Notes: generated by a model not told the origin, from the sequence alone. A stretch of 64,000 nucleotides of DNA from Pseudomonas denitrificans (nom. rej.) (GCF_008807415.1 NZ_CP043626.1:4440501-4504500), one strand, 5' to 3'. Shown: positions 25,176 through 34,442, counted from the first letter of the stretch. Translations and numbers: made by a program.

Positions 25176-26486
25176 TCAGAGCTTCGTCTCGCCAGCATCC
25201 GGCTCGCCATCGGAGCGACCAATGCTCGCCGGCGCTTCCACCACCAGTTCCTCCGGCACTTCCTCGACACGCGGGTCCAGCGCGGCGGCCATCGGGCTGA
25301 CGGTGTCGGGCATGGCCACGTGGTGCAGCGGCGCCTCGTCGACGCGGTGCACACCGGTGACGCGCTTGGGTTGCACCCAGAAGATCAGGATCAGCGCATA
25401 GGCCGAGACCAGCATGTAGAACATGCCCGGCCCGAAGTGACGCATCATCGCGCCGGCGAACAGCGGGCCGATGCAGGCGCCGACGCCGTAGGTCGTCAGC
25501 AGCATGGCCGACAGCGCCACCCGGCGCGATTGCTCGACGTGGTCATTGCCCAGCGCCACCGCCAGTGGATAGAGGGTGAACAGCAACATGCCGGTGACGA
25601 AGCCGTTCGCCAGCAGCAGCGTATAGGGCAGTTCGATCAGCCCCCACATCGGCACTGCAGCCAGGCACAGCAGCAAGGCGTTGGCGCGGATCAGCCAGCT
25701 GCGGTTGACCCGGTCCGACAACCACCCCAGCGGCCACTGCGCACAGAAGCCGGCGACGATGCACATGCCGACGAAGAAGCTCGACTGCGCGGTGTCCAGG
25801 CCGTTGCGCGCCGCATACACCGGCGCCAGGCCGTAGAACGCGCCGACCATCAGGCCGGCGACGAAGATGGTGCCCAGCGATTGCGGCACGCGCTTCCAGA
25901 AGAAGCCGATCTCCAGCGGCGCCGCCACCAGCTTGGCCGGGTGGACGCGACGGGTCAGCGCCAGCGGGATCAGGCACGACGAGAAGCACATGGCGACCAG
26001 CAGCAGCGGCTTGTAATCCAGCGCCGGGCTCAGCGCCAGCAAGCCCTGGCCAACGACCAGGCCGGCGTCCACCGCCACCATGTAGCCGGCGAACACCTTG
26101 CCGCGCTGGTGCCCTTCGGCCTGCTCGTTGAGCCAGCTCTCGATCACCATGTACTGGTTCATCATGACCGCGCCCATCACGAAGCGCAGGACGATCCACA
26201 CCTCCAGCTGCGAAACCAGCGCGTGGATCAGCACGATCACCGTGGCCATGCCGGCGCAGGCGACGTAGGAGCGAATGTGGCCGAAGCCGGCGATCAGCTT
26301 GTGGCCGAACTTGCCACCACAGACCAGGCCGAAGTAGTACGCCGCCATCAGGCCGCCGACCCAGAGGTCGCTGACGCCTTCCTGGGTCAGGCGCAGGCCC
26401 ATGTAGGTGGTGAACAGGCCGGAGCCGGCGAGCATCAACAGCGTGGCGGTGTAGAGCGCGGGAAACGTGACGAGCGGGCTGAACAT
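25176..26486 (-). CDS. MFS transporter, YcaD-like
   Basis: This is a 436-residue inner-membrane protein with about twelve hydrophobic helices. The N-terminal LYTATLLMLAGSGLFTTYMGLRLTQEG, GGLMAAYYFGLVCGGKFGHKLI and the long EQAEGHQRGKVFAGYMVAVDAGLVVGQGLL match the YcaD group of the major facilitator superfamily, whose substrates are unknown. The last roughly 55 residues form an unusual acidic, proline-rich cytoplasmic tail (RVEEVPEELVVEAPASIGRSDGEPD). In gene order it corresponds to PA4887. It is convergent with the second repeat-protein gene and shares its terminator. Confidence 0.9.
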   Translation of the reverse strand: MFSPLVTFPALYTATLLMLAGSGLFTTYMGLRLTQEGVSDLWVGGLMAAYYFGLVCGGKFGHKLIAGFGHIRSYVACAGMATVIVLIHALVSQLEVWIVLRFVMGAVMMNQYMVIESWLNEQAEGHQRGKVFAGYMVAVDAGLVVGQGLLALSPALDYKPLLLVAMCFSSCLIPLALTRRVHPAKLVAAPLEIGFFWKRVPQSLGTIFVAGLMVGAFYGLAPVYAARNGLDTAQSSFFVGMCIVAGFCAQWPLGWLSDRVNRSWLIRANALLLCLAAVPMWGLIELPYTLLLANGFVTGMLLFTLYPLAVALGNDHVEQSRRVALSAMLLTTYGVGACIGPLFAGAMMRHFGPGMFYMLVSAYALILIFWVQPKRVTGVHRVDEAPLHHVAMPDTVSPMAAALDPRVEEVPEELVVEAPASIGRSDGEPDAGETKL

Positions 26487-26705
26487 GGCGAGTCCGGCAG
26501 GCAGAGGAGGAAGGAGGGTGTCAGGGCAAGGTTAGCCGTCCGCACATCGGACAGCGGTCATGCGGCAAAGATCACATGGTTTGCAGCAGGTGCGCATTAT
26601 GGCCGGCGGCCAGTGCGCCGGCTATCGGACGCGCGCCCGCCGGCAAACCGGTGAAACCCTGCGCCCGGCGGCTACTCCAATGCAGTATGTGGCCGGAGAA
26701 TCCTC

Positions 26706-26948
26706 ATGCCGCTCCTGGACCTGAAACCCTTCCTGCTCTACTGCACCCTGATCAACTACGTCATCCTGCTGGTCTGGTTCGCCGCCTTCACCCTCGCCCA
26801 CGACTTCGTCTACCGCCTGCATTCGCGCTGGTTCACCCTGCCAGTCGAGCAGTTCGACGCGATTCATTACGGCGGCATGGCCGTCTACAAGATCGGCGTC
26901 CTGCTGCTCAACCTGGTGCCACTGCTGGCGCTGTACATGCTTTCCTGA
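26706..26948 (+). CDS. Small two-helix membrane protein (DUF6868-like)
   Basis: This is an 80-residue protein with a first hydrophobic helix (LYCTLINYVILLVWFAAFTLA), a middle amphipathic segment with conserved-looking RWFTLPVEQFDAIHYGGMAVYKIG, and a second hydrophobic helix (LLLNLVPLLALYML). GGAGAATCC precedes the ATG. Similar small membrane proteins, mostly annotated as a domain of unknown function, are common in gammaproteobacteria. It stands alone, in divergent orientation to the MFS gene. Function is unknown. Confidence 0.75.
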   Translation: MPLLDLKPFLLYCTLINYVILLVWFAAFTLAHDFVYRLHSRWFTLPVEQFDAIHYGGMAVYKIGVLLLNLVPLLALYMLS

Positions 26949-27060
26949 ATCGATCTGCCACCGATGCGACATCATGACCGCCGATCGGAAAGCAACTTGT
27001 TGAAATTTATTGGAAATACTCAGGTCGTAGGGTGCACGCAGTTTTCAGGAGATCACCACC

Positions 27061-27276
27061 GTGCACCACGCAACCCGCAGCCTGCGAAAGACTCTCGACG
27101 CCGTCGCCGCCAACAACGAGGCCACGGCCCTGGAAGTCATGCGGGCGCTCGAACAGGTCCAGGATGACCTGCTCCGACAGAAGCTGCTCAAGTCCATCCA
27201 TCACCTCAACCAGGACGCCGCCGACCTGCGCGCCCTGCGTGAGGACATCGCCTCGCCGCTGACCCGCCGCGCCTGA
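27061..27276 (+). CDS. Small helical hypothetical protein
   Basis: This is a 71-residue protein read from a GTG start with AGGAG nine bases upstream. It is entirely helical and charged (LRKTLDAVAANNEATALEVMRALEQVQDDLLRQKLL, positions 8-43) with no signal peptide or membrane segment. It lies convergent to desB, seven bases from its stop. I do not recognise a family; the good ribosome binding site and coding-like composition support it being real. Confidence 0.6.
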   Translation: MHHATRSLRKTLDAVAANNEATALEVMRALEQVQDDLLRQKLLKSIHHLNQDAADLRALREDIASPLTRRA

Positions 27277-27282
27277 TCTGCC

Positions 27283-28359
27283 TCAGGCGATCGCCGGCTG
27301 TGTCGGTCGGCGATGGATCCAGATGCGCTTGAGCACTGTGGCGAACTGCGCCGACAGGCGGCCGCTGTTGTAGATCTGGCCGTAGCGCGCGGCAATCGCC
27401 TGCACCTCCTTCGACAGCTGTGCATAGCGGCGCGCCGGCAGGTCCGGATAGAGGTGGTGCTCGATCTGGTGGCTGAGGTTGCCGGTGAGGATATGGAACA
27501 GCGGGCCGCCTTCCAGGTTGCTCGACCCGCGCAGCTGGCGCAGGTACCAGTGGCCACGCGTCTCCCCCTGCACCACCTCGGGCGGGAATACCGCCGCCTT
27601 CTCGGTGAAGTGGCCGCAGAAGATCACGGTGAAGGTCCACAGGTTGCGCATCAGATTGGCGATGACGTTGCCCAGCAGCACCGCGCCGAAGGCGCCGGTG
27701 AACAGGCCGAGCAGCGGGAACACCAGGTAGTCCTTCACCCACTGGCGCCCGACCTTGGCGTTGAACTGGCGCAGCAGCGGGCGCAACTCTTCCTTGCTCA
27801 TCCGCCCCTTCACGTACTTGTCCAGGCGCAGATGCTGCACCGCCACGGCGTACTGGAACAGCAGCGCCTGCAGCGTCACCCAGAGCGGCTGCCAGCGGTA
27901 GAACGGCTTCCACCTCTGCTCGGGGAACAGCCGCACCACGCCGTAGCCCACATCGTCGTCCATGCCCAGCACGTTGGTGTAGGTGTGATGCACATGGTTG
28001 TGCGTGTGCCGCCAGAAGTCCGCAGGGCCGACGATGTCCCATTCGTAGCTGCGCCCGGAGAATTCCGGATCGTTCATCCAGTCGTACTGGCCATGCATGA
28101 CGTTATGGCCCAGCTCCATGTTCTCCAGGATCTTGCCCAGCCCGAGCAGGAAGGTGCCCAGCAGCCAGGTCGGCGGGAACCAGCCGGCCATCAGCAGCAC
28201 ACGGCCGCTCCAGCAGCAGAAGCGCACCGCCGCGCGGATGCGACGGATGTAGCGGGCGTCTTTTTCGCCCAGGTCATGCAGTGTGCGCTGGCGCAGGGCG
28301 TCCAGCTCGGCACCGAAGGCCGCCAGTTCGGCGGCGCTGAGGTCGCGATCTTCGCGCAT
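27283..28359 (-). CDS. desB: Acyl-CoA delta-9 desaturase DesB
   Basis: This is a 358-residue membrane diiron desaturase that introduces a cis double bond into acyl chains, using electrons from the reductase encoded just upstream. The three histidine boxes are HNVMH (85-89), HTHNHVHH (118-125) and HQIEHH near the C-terminus, with two pairs of membrane helices between them. The ATG at 28359 is chosen because AGGAG lies seven bases upstream; the ATG two codons earlier is only one base from it. It follows the reductase by 17 bases in one operon, as PA4888-PA4889, under DesT. Confidence 0.93.
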   Translation of the reverse strand: MREDRDLSAAELAAFGAELDALRQRTLHDLGEKDARYIRRIRAAVRFCCWSGRVLLMAGWFPPTWLLGTFLLGLGKILENMELGHNVMHGQYDWMNDPEFSGRSYEWDIVGPADFWRHTHNHVHHTYTNVLGMDDDVGYGVVRLFPEQRWKPFYRWQPLWVTLQALLFQYAVAVQHLRLDKYVKGRMSKEELRPLLRQFNAKVGRQWVKDYLVFPLLGLFTGAFGAVLLGNVIANLMRNLWTFTVIFCGHFTEKAAVFPPEVVQGETRGHWYLRQLRGSSNLEGGPLFHILTGNLSHQIEHHLYPDLPARRYAQLSKEVQAIAARYGQIYNSGRLSAQFATVLKRIWIHRRPTQPAIA

Positions 28360-28376
28360 GGACATTCTCCTGAAGA

Positions 28377-29477
28377 TCAGAGATCGACGGTCAGGTCGCC
28401 CTGGGGCGCGCTGACGCAGATACGGATGGGCTGGCCCGGTTCGCTGAACAGCTCGCCGCTGCGCAAGTCGCGCACGCAGCCGCTGACCAGCGTGCAGGTG
28501 CAACTGGTGCAGACGCCCTGGCGGCAGCCGTGCACCGGGCGCAGGCCGTGGGATTCGGCCTGCTCCAACAGGCTGCGGCGGCTATCGCCAGCCACCTGCA
28601 ACGCGCTGCGGGAGAAGCTCAGACTCACGGCCTTTGCCGGCTCTTGCCCGTCCCAGGCCGGCGGGCTGAAGCTTTCCACCTGCAGGCTGCGGCTGCTCGC
28701 GCCCAGCGCCTGGCGCACCGTTTCGACGAAGCCGCCAGGGCCGCAGGCCAGCACGTGGCGGCCATCCAGGTCGGCCACATGATCGCGCTGGAAGCGTCCG
28801 GACAACTCGCCGTCCCGCGCGGCATCGCCGCTCAACGCCCAGCGCAGTTCGAGATTCGGGTACTGCCGCGCCAGCGCCTGAAGCCCATCGACGAAGGCCT
28901 TCTGGCCGCGCTGTCGAACGTAATGCAGCAGCGTTACCGGGCCACCGTAGCCGCGCGCCAGCGCCTCGCGCAGCAAGCCGAGCAAGGGTGTCAGGCCACT
29001 GCCCGCGGCCAGCAGCAGCACGCCCTGGTCGTCGGTCGGCCAGCTCAGGTCGCCGTCCGGCAGGCCCAGCTCCAGCACTTCACCGACGCACAATTGCTGC
29101 AGCAGGAAGGTGGATATGCGCCCGCCCGGCTGCAGCTTCACGGCGAACTCCAGGCAGCCGTCCTCGGCGACGCGGCTCAGGCTGTAGCTGCGGCTGTGGC
29201 GCACACCGTCGCGCTCGACGAACAACTGCAGGTGCTGGCCGGGCCGCGCGCCGCGCCAGTGCGCGTTGGGGCGCAGGCGCAGTTCGAGCATGTCGTCCGC
29301 CACCCACTGGCGCGCCTCGACCCGCGCGAACACCCGGCGCAGCGACCAGCCACGGTTGCAGGCGCGCAACGCGGCATCGACATCCGACTCGCGCAGCCAC
29401 TGGCCGCGCACCAGGGCGCGCAGCGGCGACAACAGCGGCGAGAGGAAACGCAGGCCGGCAAAGGGAAGCAGGGACAT
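28377..29477 (-). CDS. Ferredoxin-type oxidoreductase partner of DesB
   Basis: This is a 366-residue NAD(P)H-dependent flavin reductase with a C-terminal plant-type [2Fe-2S] ferredoxin domain. The FAD motif is RSYSLS, the nucleotide-binding motif GSGLTPLLGLL, and the cluster ligands CRQGVCTSC with a later Cys in VSGC. It should pass electrons from NADPH to DesB. The ATG at 29477 is used; an in-frame ATG at 29501 falls inside the DesT operator, and both lack a strong ribosome binding site, so the start is uncertain. It is the first gene of the desaturase operon, corresponding to PA4889. Confidence 0.9.
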   Translation of the reverse strand: MSLLPFAGLRFLSPLLSPLRALVRGQWLRESDVDAALRACNRGWSLRRVFARVEARQWVADDMLELRLRPNAHWRGARPGQHLQLFVERDGVRHSRSYSLSRVAEDGCLEFAVKLQPGGRISTFLLQQLCVGEVLELGLPDGDLSWPTDDQGVLLLAAGSGLTPLLGLLREALARGYGGPVTLLHYVRQRGQKAFVDGLQALARQYPNLELRWALSGDAARDGELSGRFQRDHVADLDGRHVLACGPGGFVETVRQALGASSRSLQVESFSPPAWDGQEPAKAVSLSFSRSALQVAGDSRRSLLEQAESHGLRPVHGCRQGVCTSCTCTLVSGCVRDLRSGELFSEPGQPIRICVSAPQGDLTVDL

Positions 29478-29492
29478 GGACGAACACCGAAC

Positions 29493-29553
29493 AGTAAACA
29501 TGTGTTCACTTAAAATCTCACGAGCAGGAGATTTCAGTCAACACTCGTTCACT
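29493..29553. promoter_or_regulatory. Two DesT-like operators in the des promoter region
   Basis: AGTAAACATGTGTTCACT (29493-29510) and AGTCAACACTCGTTCACT (29536-29553) are imperfect palindromes of the type AGTGAAC-N4-GTTCACT, with centres 43 bp apart. They sit between the divergent desaturase operon and desT, where P. aeruginosa DesT binds, so repression and autoregulation from one region are expected. Confidence 0.75.
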
Positions 29554-29631
29554 ATTTTCCACAGGAACTTCCCCCGCGCCGACCGGCATTTGCTAGAGTG
29601 CCTGCGCCTTTGCCCTGGATAGCACTGCCGT

Positions 29632-30267
29632 ATGGCCACTCCCCGCGCTGAACAGAAACAACAGACCCGCCTGGCCCTGATGGATGCCGCGCGCGGCCTG
29701 ATGGACAGCGGCCGCGGCTTCGGCAGCCTGAGCCTGCGGGAAGTGGCGAAGACGGCGGGCATCGTGCCGGCGGGCTTCTATCGGCACTTCACCGACATGG
29801 ACCAGCTCGGCCTCGCCCTGGTCGCCGATGTCGACGAGACCTTCCGCGAGACCCTGCGCGTGGTGCGTCGCAACGAATTCGAGCTGGGCGGCGTGATCGA
29901 GGCCTCGGTGCGCATCTTCCTCGACGCCGTCACCGCCAACCGCACCCAGTTCCTCTTCCTCGCCCGCGAGCAGTACGGCGGCTCGCACCCAATCCGTCAG
30001 GCCGTGGGCGCCCTGCGCCAGCGCATCACCGACGACCTCGCCGCCGACCTTGCACTGCTCAACAAGCTGCCGCACCTCACCACCCAGGACATCGACGTGA
30101 TCGCCGACCTGGTGGTGAAGACGGTGTTCGCCACCCTGCCCGAGCTGATCGACCCACCGGCCGACAGCCTGCCGACGCACCTCTCGCCCCAGGCGAAGAT
30201 CACCCAGCAGCTGCGCTTCATCATGATCGGCGCCAAGCACTGGACCGGGATCGGCTCGCGGCCCTGA
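29632..30267 (+). CDS. desT: TetR-family regulator of fatty acid desaturation DesT
   Basis: This is a 211-residue TetR-family repressor. The helix-turn-helix is LREVAKTAGIVPAGFYRHFTDMDQL (about 35-59). The C-terminal acyl-CoA-sensing domain includes ANRTQFLFLAREQYGGSHPIRQAVG. In P. aeruginosa DesT senses the ratio of unsaturated to saturated acyl-CoA and controls desCB. The divergent orientation to the desaturase operon and the two operator-like palindromes between them support that role here. Confidence 0.93.
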   Translation: MATPRAEQKQQTRLALMDAARGLMDSGRGFGSLSLREVAKTAGIVPAGFYRHFTDMDQLGLALVADVDETFRETLRVVRRNEFELGGVIEASVRIFLDAVTANRTQFLFLAREQYGGSHPIRQAVGALRQRITDDLAADLALLNKLPHLTTQDIDVIADLVVKTVFATLPELIDPPADSLPTHLSPQAKITQQLRFIMIGAKHWTGIGSRP

Positions 30268-30315
30268 CGAACCCACGCGCGCTCGCTCCTACGAAAAGCA
30301 CTACTGCCCCGCCTT

Positions 30316-30340
30316 GGTGCGCACCGTTTTCGTGCGCACC
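30316..30340. promoter_or_regulatory. NtrC enhancer-like site upstream of ureE
   Basis: The perfect 9-bp inverted repeat GGTGCGCAC-N7-GTGCGCACC contains GCAC-N7-GTGC, the NtrC core. It lies about 100 bp upstream of a sigma-54 promoter. A weaker GCAC-N7-GCGC follows at about 30336-30350. It mirrors the arrangement in front of ureD. Confidence 0.7.
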
Positions 30341-30417
30341 ATCCTTGCGCGCACGCACCATTGCTGACCACTCGGACAAGGGCTGCAGCCCGCGCCAGAA
30401 CTGACGCGCGCCCGCAC

Positions 30418-30433
30418 TGGCAAGCCCCTTGCT
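30418..30433 (+). promoter_or_regulatory. Sigma-54 promoter of ureEFG
   Basis: TGGCAAGCCCCTTGCT matches TGGCACG-N4-TTGCT at every position but one, with -24 GG at 30419-30420 and -12 GC at 30431-30432. The ureE ATG is 33 bases downstream. Confidence 0.8.
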
Positions 30434-30466
30434 GTAGCACCGCCATTGCTACTGCCGGACACTGCC

Positions 30467-30967
30467 ATGCTGGTCATCCACCAACGAATCGAACCCCGCG
30501 AACACTGGGACGCCGAGCTTCGCCTGAATTACGAGGCGCGCAGCAAGAGTCGCCTGCGCTGCTTCACCAGCACCGGTGAAGACGTCGGCCTGTTCCTCGA
30601 GCGCGGCCAGTCGCCGCTGACCGATGGCGAGTGCCTGTTGGCCAACGATGGCCGCGTGGTGCGCGTCTGCGCGGCGCCGGAAAAACTCCTCCACGTCACC
30701 TGCGCCAACGCCCGTGAGCTGAACCGCGCGGCCTATCACCTGGGCAATCGCCACGTTGCCCTGCAGGTCGGCGATGGCTGGCTGCGCCTGCTCGACGACT
30801 ACGTGCTCAAGGCCATGCTCGACCAACTCGGCGCCACGGTGGAAACCATCGACGCGCCCTTCCAGCCCGAACACGGCGCCTACGGCGGCGGCCATCACCA
30901 CTCGCACCACGGTGAGGAGGAATTCAACTACGCACCGAAGCTGCACCAGTTCGGAGTGCGGCGGTGA
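30467..30967 (+). CDS. ureE: Urease accessory nickel chaperone UreE
   Basis: This is a 166-residue dimeric metallochaperone that delivers Ni2+ to the UreDFG-urease complex. The N-terminal peptide-binding domain starts MLVIHQRIEPREHWDAELRL and includes RCFTSTGEDVGLFLERG. The metal-binding domain has LNRAAYHLGNRHVALQVG with the conserved interface histidine. A His-rich tail (GGGHHHSHHGEEEF) adds nickel capacity. Its stop overlaps the ureF start (GTGA). The sigma-54 promoter just upstream suggests nitrogen-limitation expression independent of desT. Confidence 0.95.
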   Translation: MLVIHQRIEPREHWDAELRLNYEARSKSRLRCFTSTGEDVGLFLERGQSPLTDGECLLANDGRVVRVCAAPEKLLHVTCANARELNRAAYHLGNRHVALQVGDGWLRLLDDYVLKAMLDQLGATVETIDAPFQPEHGAYGGGHHHSHHGEEEFNYAPKLHQFGVRR

Positions 30968-31632
30968 GCGCCATCTGGTCGCTGTTGCGCCTGGCCAGTC
31001 CACAGTTGCCCATCGGCGGCTACAGCTATTCCCAGGGCCTGGAAAGCGCCATCGACCAGGGCCAGGTGAGGGATGCCGACGGTGCCCGTACCTGGCTCGC
31101 CGACCAGTTGCACCTGAACCTCGCGCGCTTCGAAGGCCCGCTGCTGGCCGAGCTGCTGCGTGCCGCGCAAGACGCTGACTGGGACGCCCTGCGCGACGCC
31201 GCCGAGCGTCATCGTGCCAGCCGCGAAACCCGTGAGCTGGGCCTGGAGAACCGGCAGATGGGCTTCTCCCTCGGCCAGTTGCTCGAAGCCCTGCCCGAGC
31301 TGGACGAGCCCGCCCGCCAGTGGCTTGCAGTGCAAGGCGAGCCCTCCTTCGCCGCCGCCTGGGCCCTGGCCGCCCGCGCCTGGGGGCTCTCCCCGGAGCA
31401 GGCACTCGGCGCCTGGCTGTGGAGCTGGCTGGAGAACCAGCTGGCGGTGCTGATGAAGACCCTGCCGCTGGGCCAGATGGCTGCGCAGAAGCTCACCTCG
31501 CAACTGCTCCCCGACCTCGACGCCGCCTGCCGGGCCGCGCTGGAAAACGATCCCCACGGCGGCGCGCCTTTCGGGCTCGCGCTGGCCTGCATGACCCACG
31601 AAACCCAATACAGCCGTCTGTTCCGCTCCTAG
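30964..31632 (+). CDS. ureF: Urease accessory protein UreF
   Basis: This is a 222-residue helical protein that bridges UreD and UreG and gates GTP hydrolysis during nickel insertion. Family motifs are [24 protein letters not shown] near the N-terminus, [13 protein letters not shown], and the C-terminal [11 protein letters not shown]...TQYSRLFRS. The GTG start overlaps the ureE stop by four bases, so translation is coupled. Confidence 0.95.
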   Translation: MSAIWSLLRLASPQLPIGGYSYSQGLESAIDQGQVRDADGARTWLADQLHLNLARFEGPLLAELLRAAQDADWDALRDAAERHRASRETRELGLENRQMGFSLGQLLEALPELDEPARQWLAVQGEPSFAAAWALAARAWGLSPEQALGAWLWSWLENQLAVLMKTLPLGQMAAQKLTSQLLPDLDAACRAALENDPHGGAPFGLALACMTHETQYSRLFRS

Positions 31633-31642
31633 GAGAACTGCC

Positions 31643-32257
<615 letters not shown>

Positions 32258-32330
32258 TGCCTTCTTCGCGGCCGCGGATGCCGGCCGTTCCATGACCAGA
32301 CGCTCCATCACAAGAACCAGGGAGTTTTCC

Positions 32331-32903
32331 ATGCAGCTGCGCAAAGCCCTCTACAGCCTGGCGCTGTTCCTCACTCCGGCCGTGGCCTTCGCCCACCCGG
32401 GCCACGGCGACCACGGCCTGATCGCCGGCATCGCCCATCCCCTCACCGGCCTCGACCACCTGCTGGCAATGTTTGCCGTCGGGCTCTGGGCCGCGCAGCA
32501 GAAAGGCGCGGCGCGGCTGGCGCTGCCGTGCACCTTCGTCGTGACCATGCTGATCGGCGGGCTGCTGGGCTTCGAGGGGCTGGAGATGCCGTTCATGGAG
32601 ACCGGCATCGCCGCTTCCGTGCTGGCGCTGGGCCTGTGCGTTGCACTGGCGGTGCGTCCGCCGCTGTTCCTGGCGATGGGCGCGACTGCACTGTTCGCCC
32701 TCGCCCACGGCGTGGCCCACGGGCTGGAACTGCCGGAGCTGAGCAGCCCGTGGCTGTATGCCGCCGGCTTCGTCGGCGCGACTGCGGCGCTGCATACGGC
32801 GGGTTACGGGATCGTTCGCCTGCTGCCGCAGGCGGCTGCACCGCTGGTGCGTTTCGCCGGGCTGGCTTCGGCGGGTGCCGGTGCCTGGCTGCTCGCGGGC
32901 TGA
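32331..32903 (+). CDS. HupE/UreJ family nickel permease
   Basis: This is a 190-residue inner-membrane protein with a cleavable signal-like start (MQLRKALYSLALFLTPAVAFA), then the family motif HPGHGDHG and GIAHPLTGLDHLLAM, whose histidines and aspartate bind nickel in the first membrane helix. A second conserved block is ALAHGVAHGLELP. About six helices follow the signal. Co-transcription 74 bp after ureG indicates that it supplies Ni2+ for urease. The closest named relatives are HupE and UreJ. Confidence 0.92.
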   Translation: MQLRKALYSLALFLTPAVAFAHPGHGDHGLIAGIAHPLTGLDHLLAMFAVGLWAAQQKGAARLALPCTFVVTMLIGGLLGFEGLEMPFMETGIAASVLALGLCVALAVRPPLFLAMGATALFALAHGVAHGLELPELSSPWLYAAGFVGATAALHTAGYGIVRLLPQAAAPLVRFAGLASAGAGAWLLAG

Positions 32904-32929
32904 CCTGCTCGTTTCTACAAGATCAACAG

Positions 32930-33117
32930 CCCCTCACCCTAACCCTCTCCCGCAAGCGGGAGAGGGGATCGTTCGGCGCGAGTTGAAGCCTCGGCGTCAG
33001 CCGGTACGGACGGCTCCTCTCCCAGAGGGAGAGAAGGCAGTTTGGTGCAGGATGAAGCCTCGATGTCAGCCGGCTCGGACGGCCCCCTCTCCCTCTGGGA
33101 GAGGGCTGGGGTGAGGG
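32930..33117. repeat. CCCTCACCCTAACCC...GGGTGAGGG interspersed repeat, copy 1
   Basis: The element begins CCCTCACCCTAACCCTCTCC, contains the hairpin CTCTCCCGCAAGCGGGAGAG, and ends with the complementary GGGGTGAGGG. Its middle is partly duplicated (two copies of a TCAGCCGG...CGGACGGC segment). It lies between convergent hupE and the SDR gene and may serve as a weak hairpin terminator. A shorter copy is at 35424-35556. Confidence 0.75.
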
Positions 33118-33167
33118 AGAAGTCCCGGCACGGACACCCCGGAGTACGACGGTTAGCCGACCGCACA

Positions 33168-33932
33168 TCACCCCTTGCGATGCACCGCAAACCCTGCCCA
33201 CGCCTGGCTCACCGGCATGATTTCCAGGGTGTTGATGTTGATGTGCGGCGGCTGGTTCATGATCCAGTGGATGGTCTCGGCAATGTCCGCGGACTGGATC
33301 GGCTCGGCGCCCGCGTAGGTCTTGTCGTACTTCGCCTGGTCACCGCCGAAGCGCACCAGGGAGAATTCGCTCTCGCACATGCCCGGCTCGAGGTTGGTGA
33401 CGCGCACGCCGGTGCCCTGCAGGTCGCAACGCAGGTTCAGCGAGAACTGCTCGACGAAGGCCTTGGTCGCGCCATACACGTGACCGCCCGGATAGGGCCA
33501 GTGGCCGGCCACCGAACCCAGGTTGAGGATGCTCGCGCCCGGGCCATGGGCGATCAGGCGCGGCAGCAGCAGGCGGGTGGCGTACATCAGGCCCTTGATG
33601 TTGGTGTCCACCATGGTGTCCCAGTCATCCAGCTCGCAGTTCTGCGCAGGGTCGGTACCCAGGGCGAGGCCGGCGTTGTTGATCAGGCCACGCAGCTTGG
33701 CGAACTTCTCCGGCAGGCTGTCCACCGCAGCGGTCATCGCCGCGCGGTCGCGCACGTCGAGCACCAGCGGCAGTACCTCGGTCTCGGCGGAAAGCTCCTG
33801 GGCCAGCGCATTCAGGCGCTCCTCGCGACGGCCGGTGATCACCAGCGACCACCCGTCACGGGCGAAACGCCGCGCGCAGGCTTCGCCGAAGCCGGAAGTG
33901 GCGCCGGTAATGAACAGAGTGGGAGTAGTCAT
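33168..33932 (-). CDS. Short-chain dehydrogenase/reductase, YdfG-like
   Basis: This is a 254-residue classical SDR. The NADP-binding motif is TGATSGFGEACARRFA, the NNAG motif is INNAGLALG, and the catalytic triad Ser-Tyr-Lys is in LNLGSVAGHWPYPG and YGATKAFVEQ. The order and length fit YdfG-type 3-hydroxy acid/serine dehydrogenases (NADP+), but the substrate is an inference. The ATG at 33932 follows AGAGGA. It is the position equivalent of PA4907, next to the cyclodeaminase and the amino acid transporter. Confidence 0.88.
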   Translation of the reverse strand: MTTPTLFITGATSGFGEACARRFARDGWSLVITGRREERLNALAQELSAETEVLPLVLDVRDRAAMTAAVDSLPEKFAKLRGLINNAGLALGTDPAQNCELDDWDTMVDTNIKGLMYATRLLLPRLIAHGPGASILNLGSVAGHWPYPGGHVYGATKAFVEQFSLNLRCDLQGTGVRVTNLEPGMCESEFSLVRFGGDQAKYDKTYAGAEPIQSADIAETIHWIMNQPPHININTLEIMPVSQAWAGFAVHRKG

Positions 33933-34442
33933 CACAGATATCCTCTTGCTGGGCACTGCCGTCGCCGATGCATGCCGGGGAATCGTACGGTGCGCGTTCT
34001 TGTCGGTCGGCCGAGCATAACAGCCCGAACCCGCCGCGTTGCGTTACAGCCGCGCTGGATAAAACCCGAACAGCCGCCTGAAAGCCCCATGGCCACGGGC
34101 CTGCCGCGAGTTGCGCCCACCTTTTCCACAGGCTGCTCCACGGATTCTGTGGGCAAGCGGAATGCCGATTTCCCCCTGGACGATTTTCGAGCGCCCCGCC
34201 GCACGCCCCGCCGTCGCTGCGCTGGAGAAGTTCTTCCCAAGGTTATCCACAGGTCTTTCAACGGCTGACGGGGACAACTATCGGAGGCGCGGAACTTTTC
34301 CGCGAAGCCGTACCTGTCCATCCATACAGGGGTTGCGGGATGATCGAGCAGAAATCGACCGCCTCGGGCGGCACCTGCTGCCATGGGGCCTGGCGAGGTT
34401 CTCCCAGACGTTATCCACAGGCCGGCCCACAGATTTTCTGGA
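33933..34442. other. 510-bp gap with repeated DnaA-box-like TTATCCACA sites
   Basis: No gene is supported here. The stretch contains perfect DnaA boxes TTATCCACA at 34243-34251 and 34411-34419 and a one-mismatch copy TTTTCCACA at 34122-34130. All three are followed by GG and preceded by a related segment (GAGTT or GAAGTT or GAGGTT, then CCCA), so a unit of about 35 bases recurs three times at intervals of about 121 and 168 bases. It separates the SDR from the cyclodeaminase. Confidence 0.6.

Noticed and set aside
32930..33117. Telomere-like CCCTAA repeat or integration site
   Set aside because: CCCTAACCC is part of a longer interspersed element that recurs at 35424; there is no tandem array, integrase or tRNA.
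33957..34442. Chromosomal replication origin
   Set aside because: DnaA boxes are too few, there is no AT-rich unwinding element, and no dnaA, dnaN, gyrB or rpmH neighbour.
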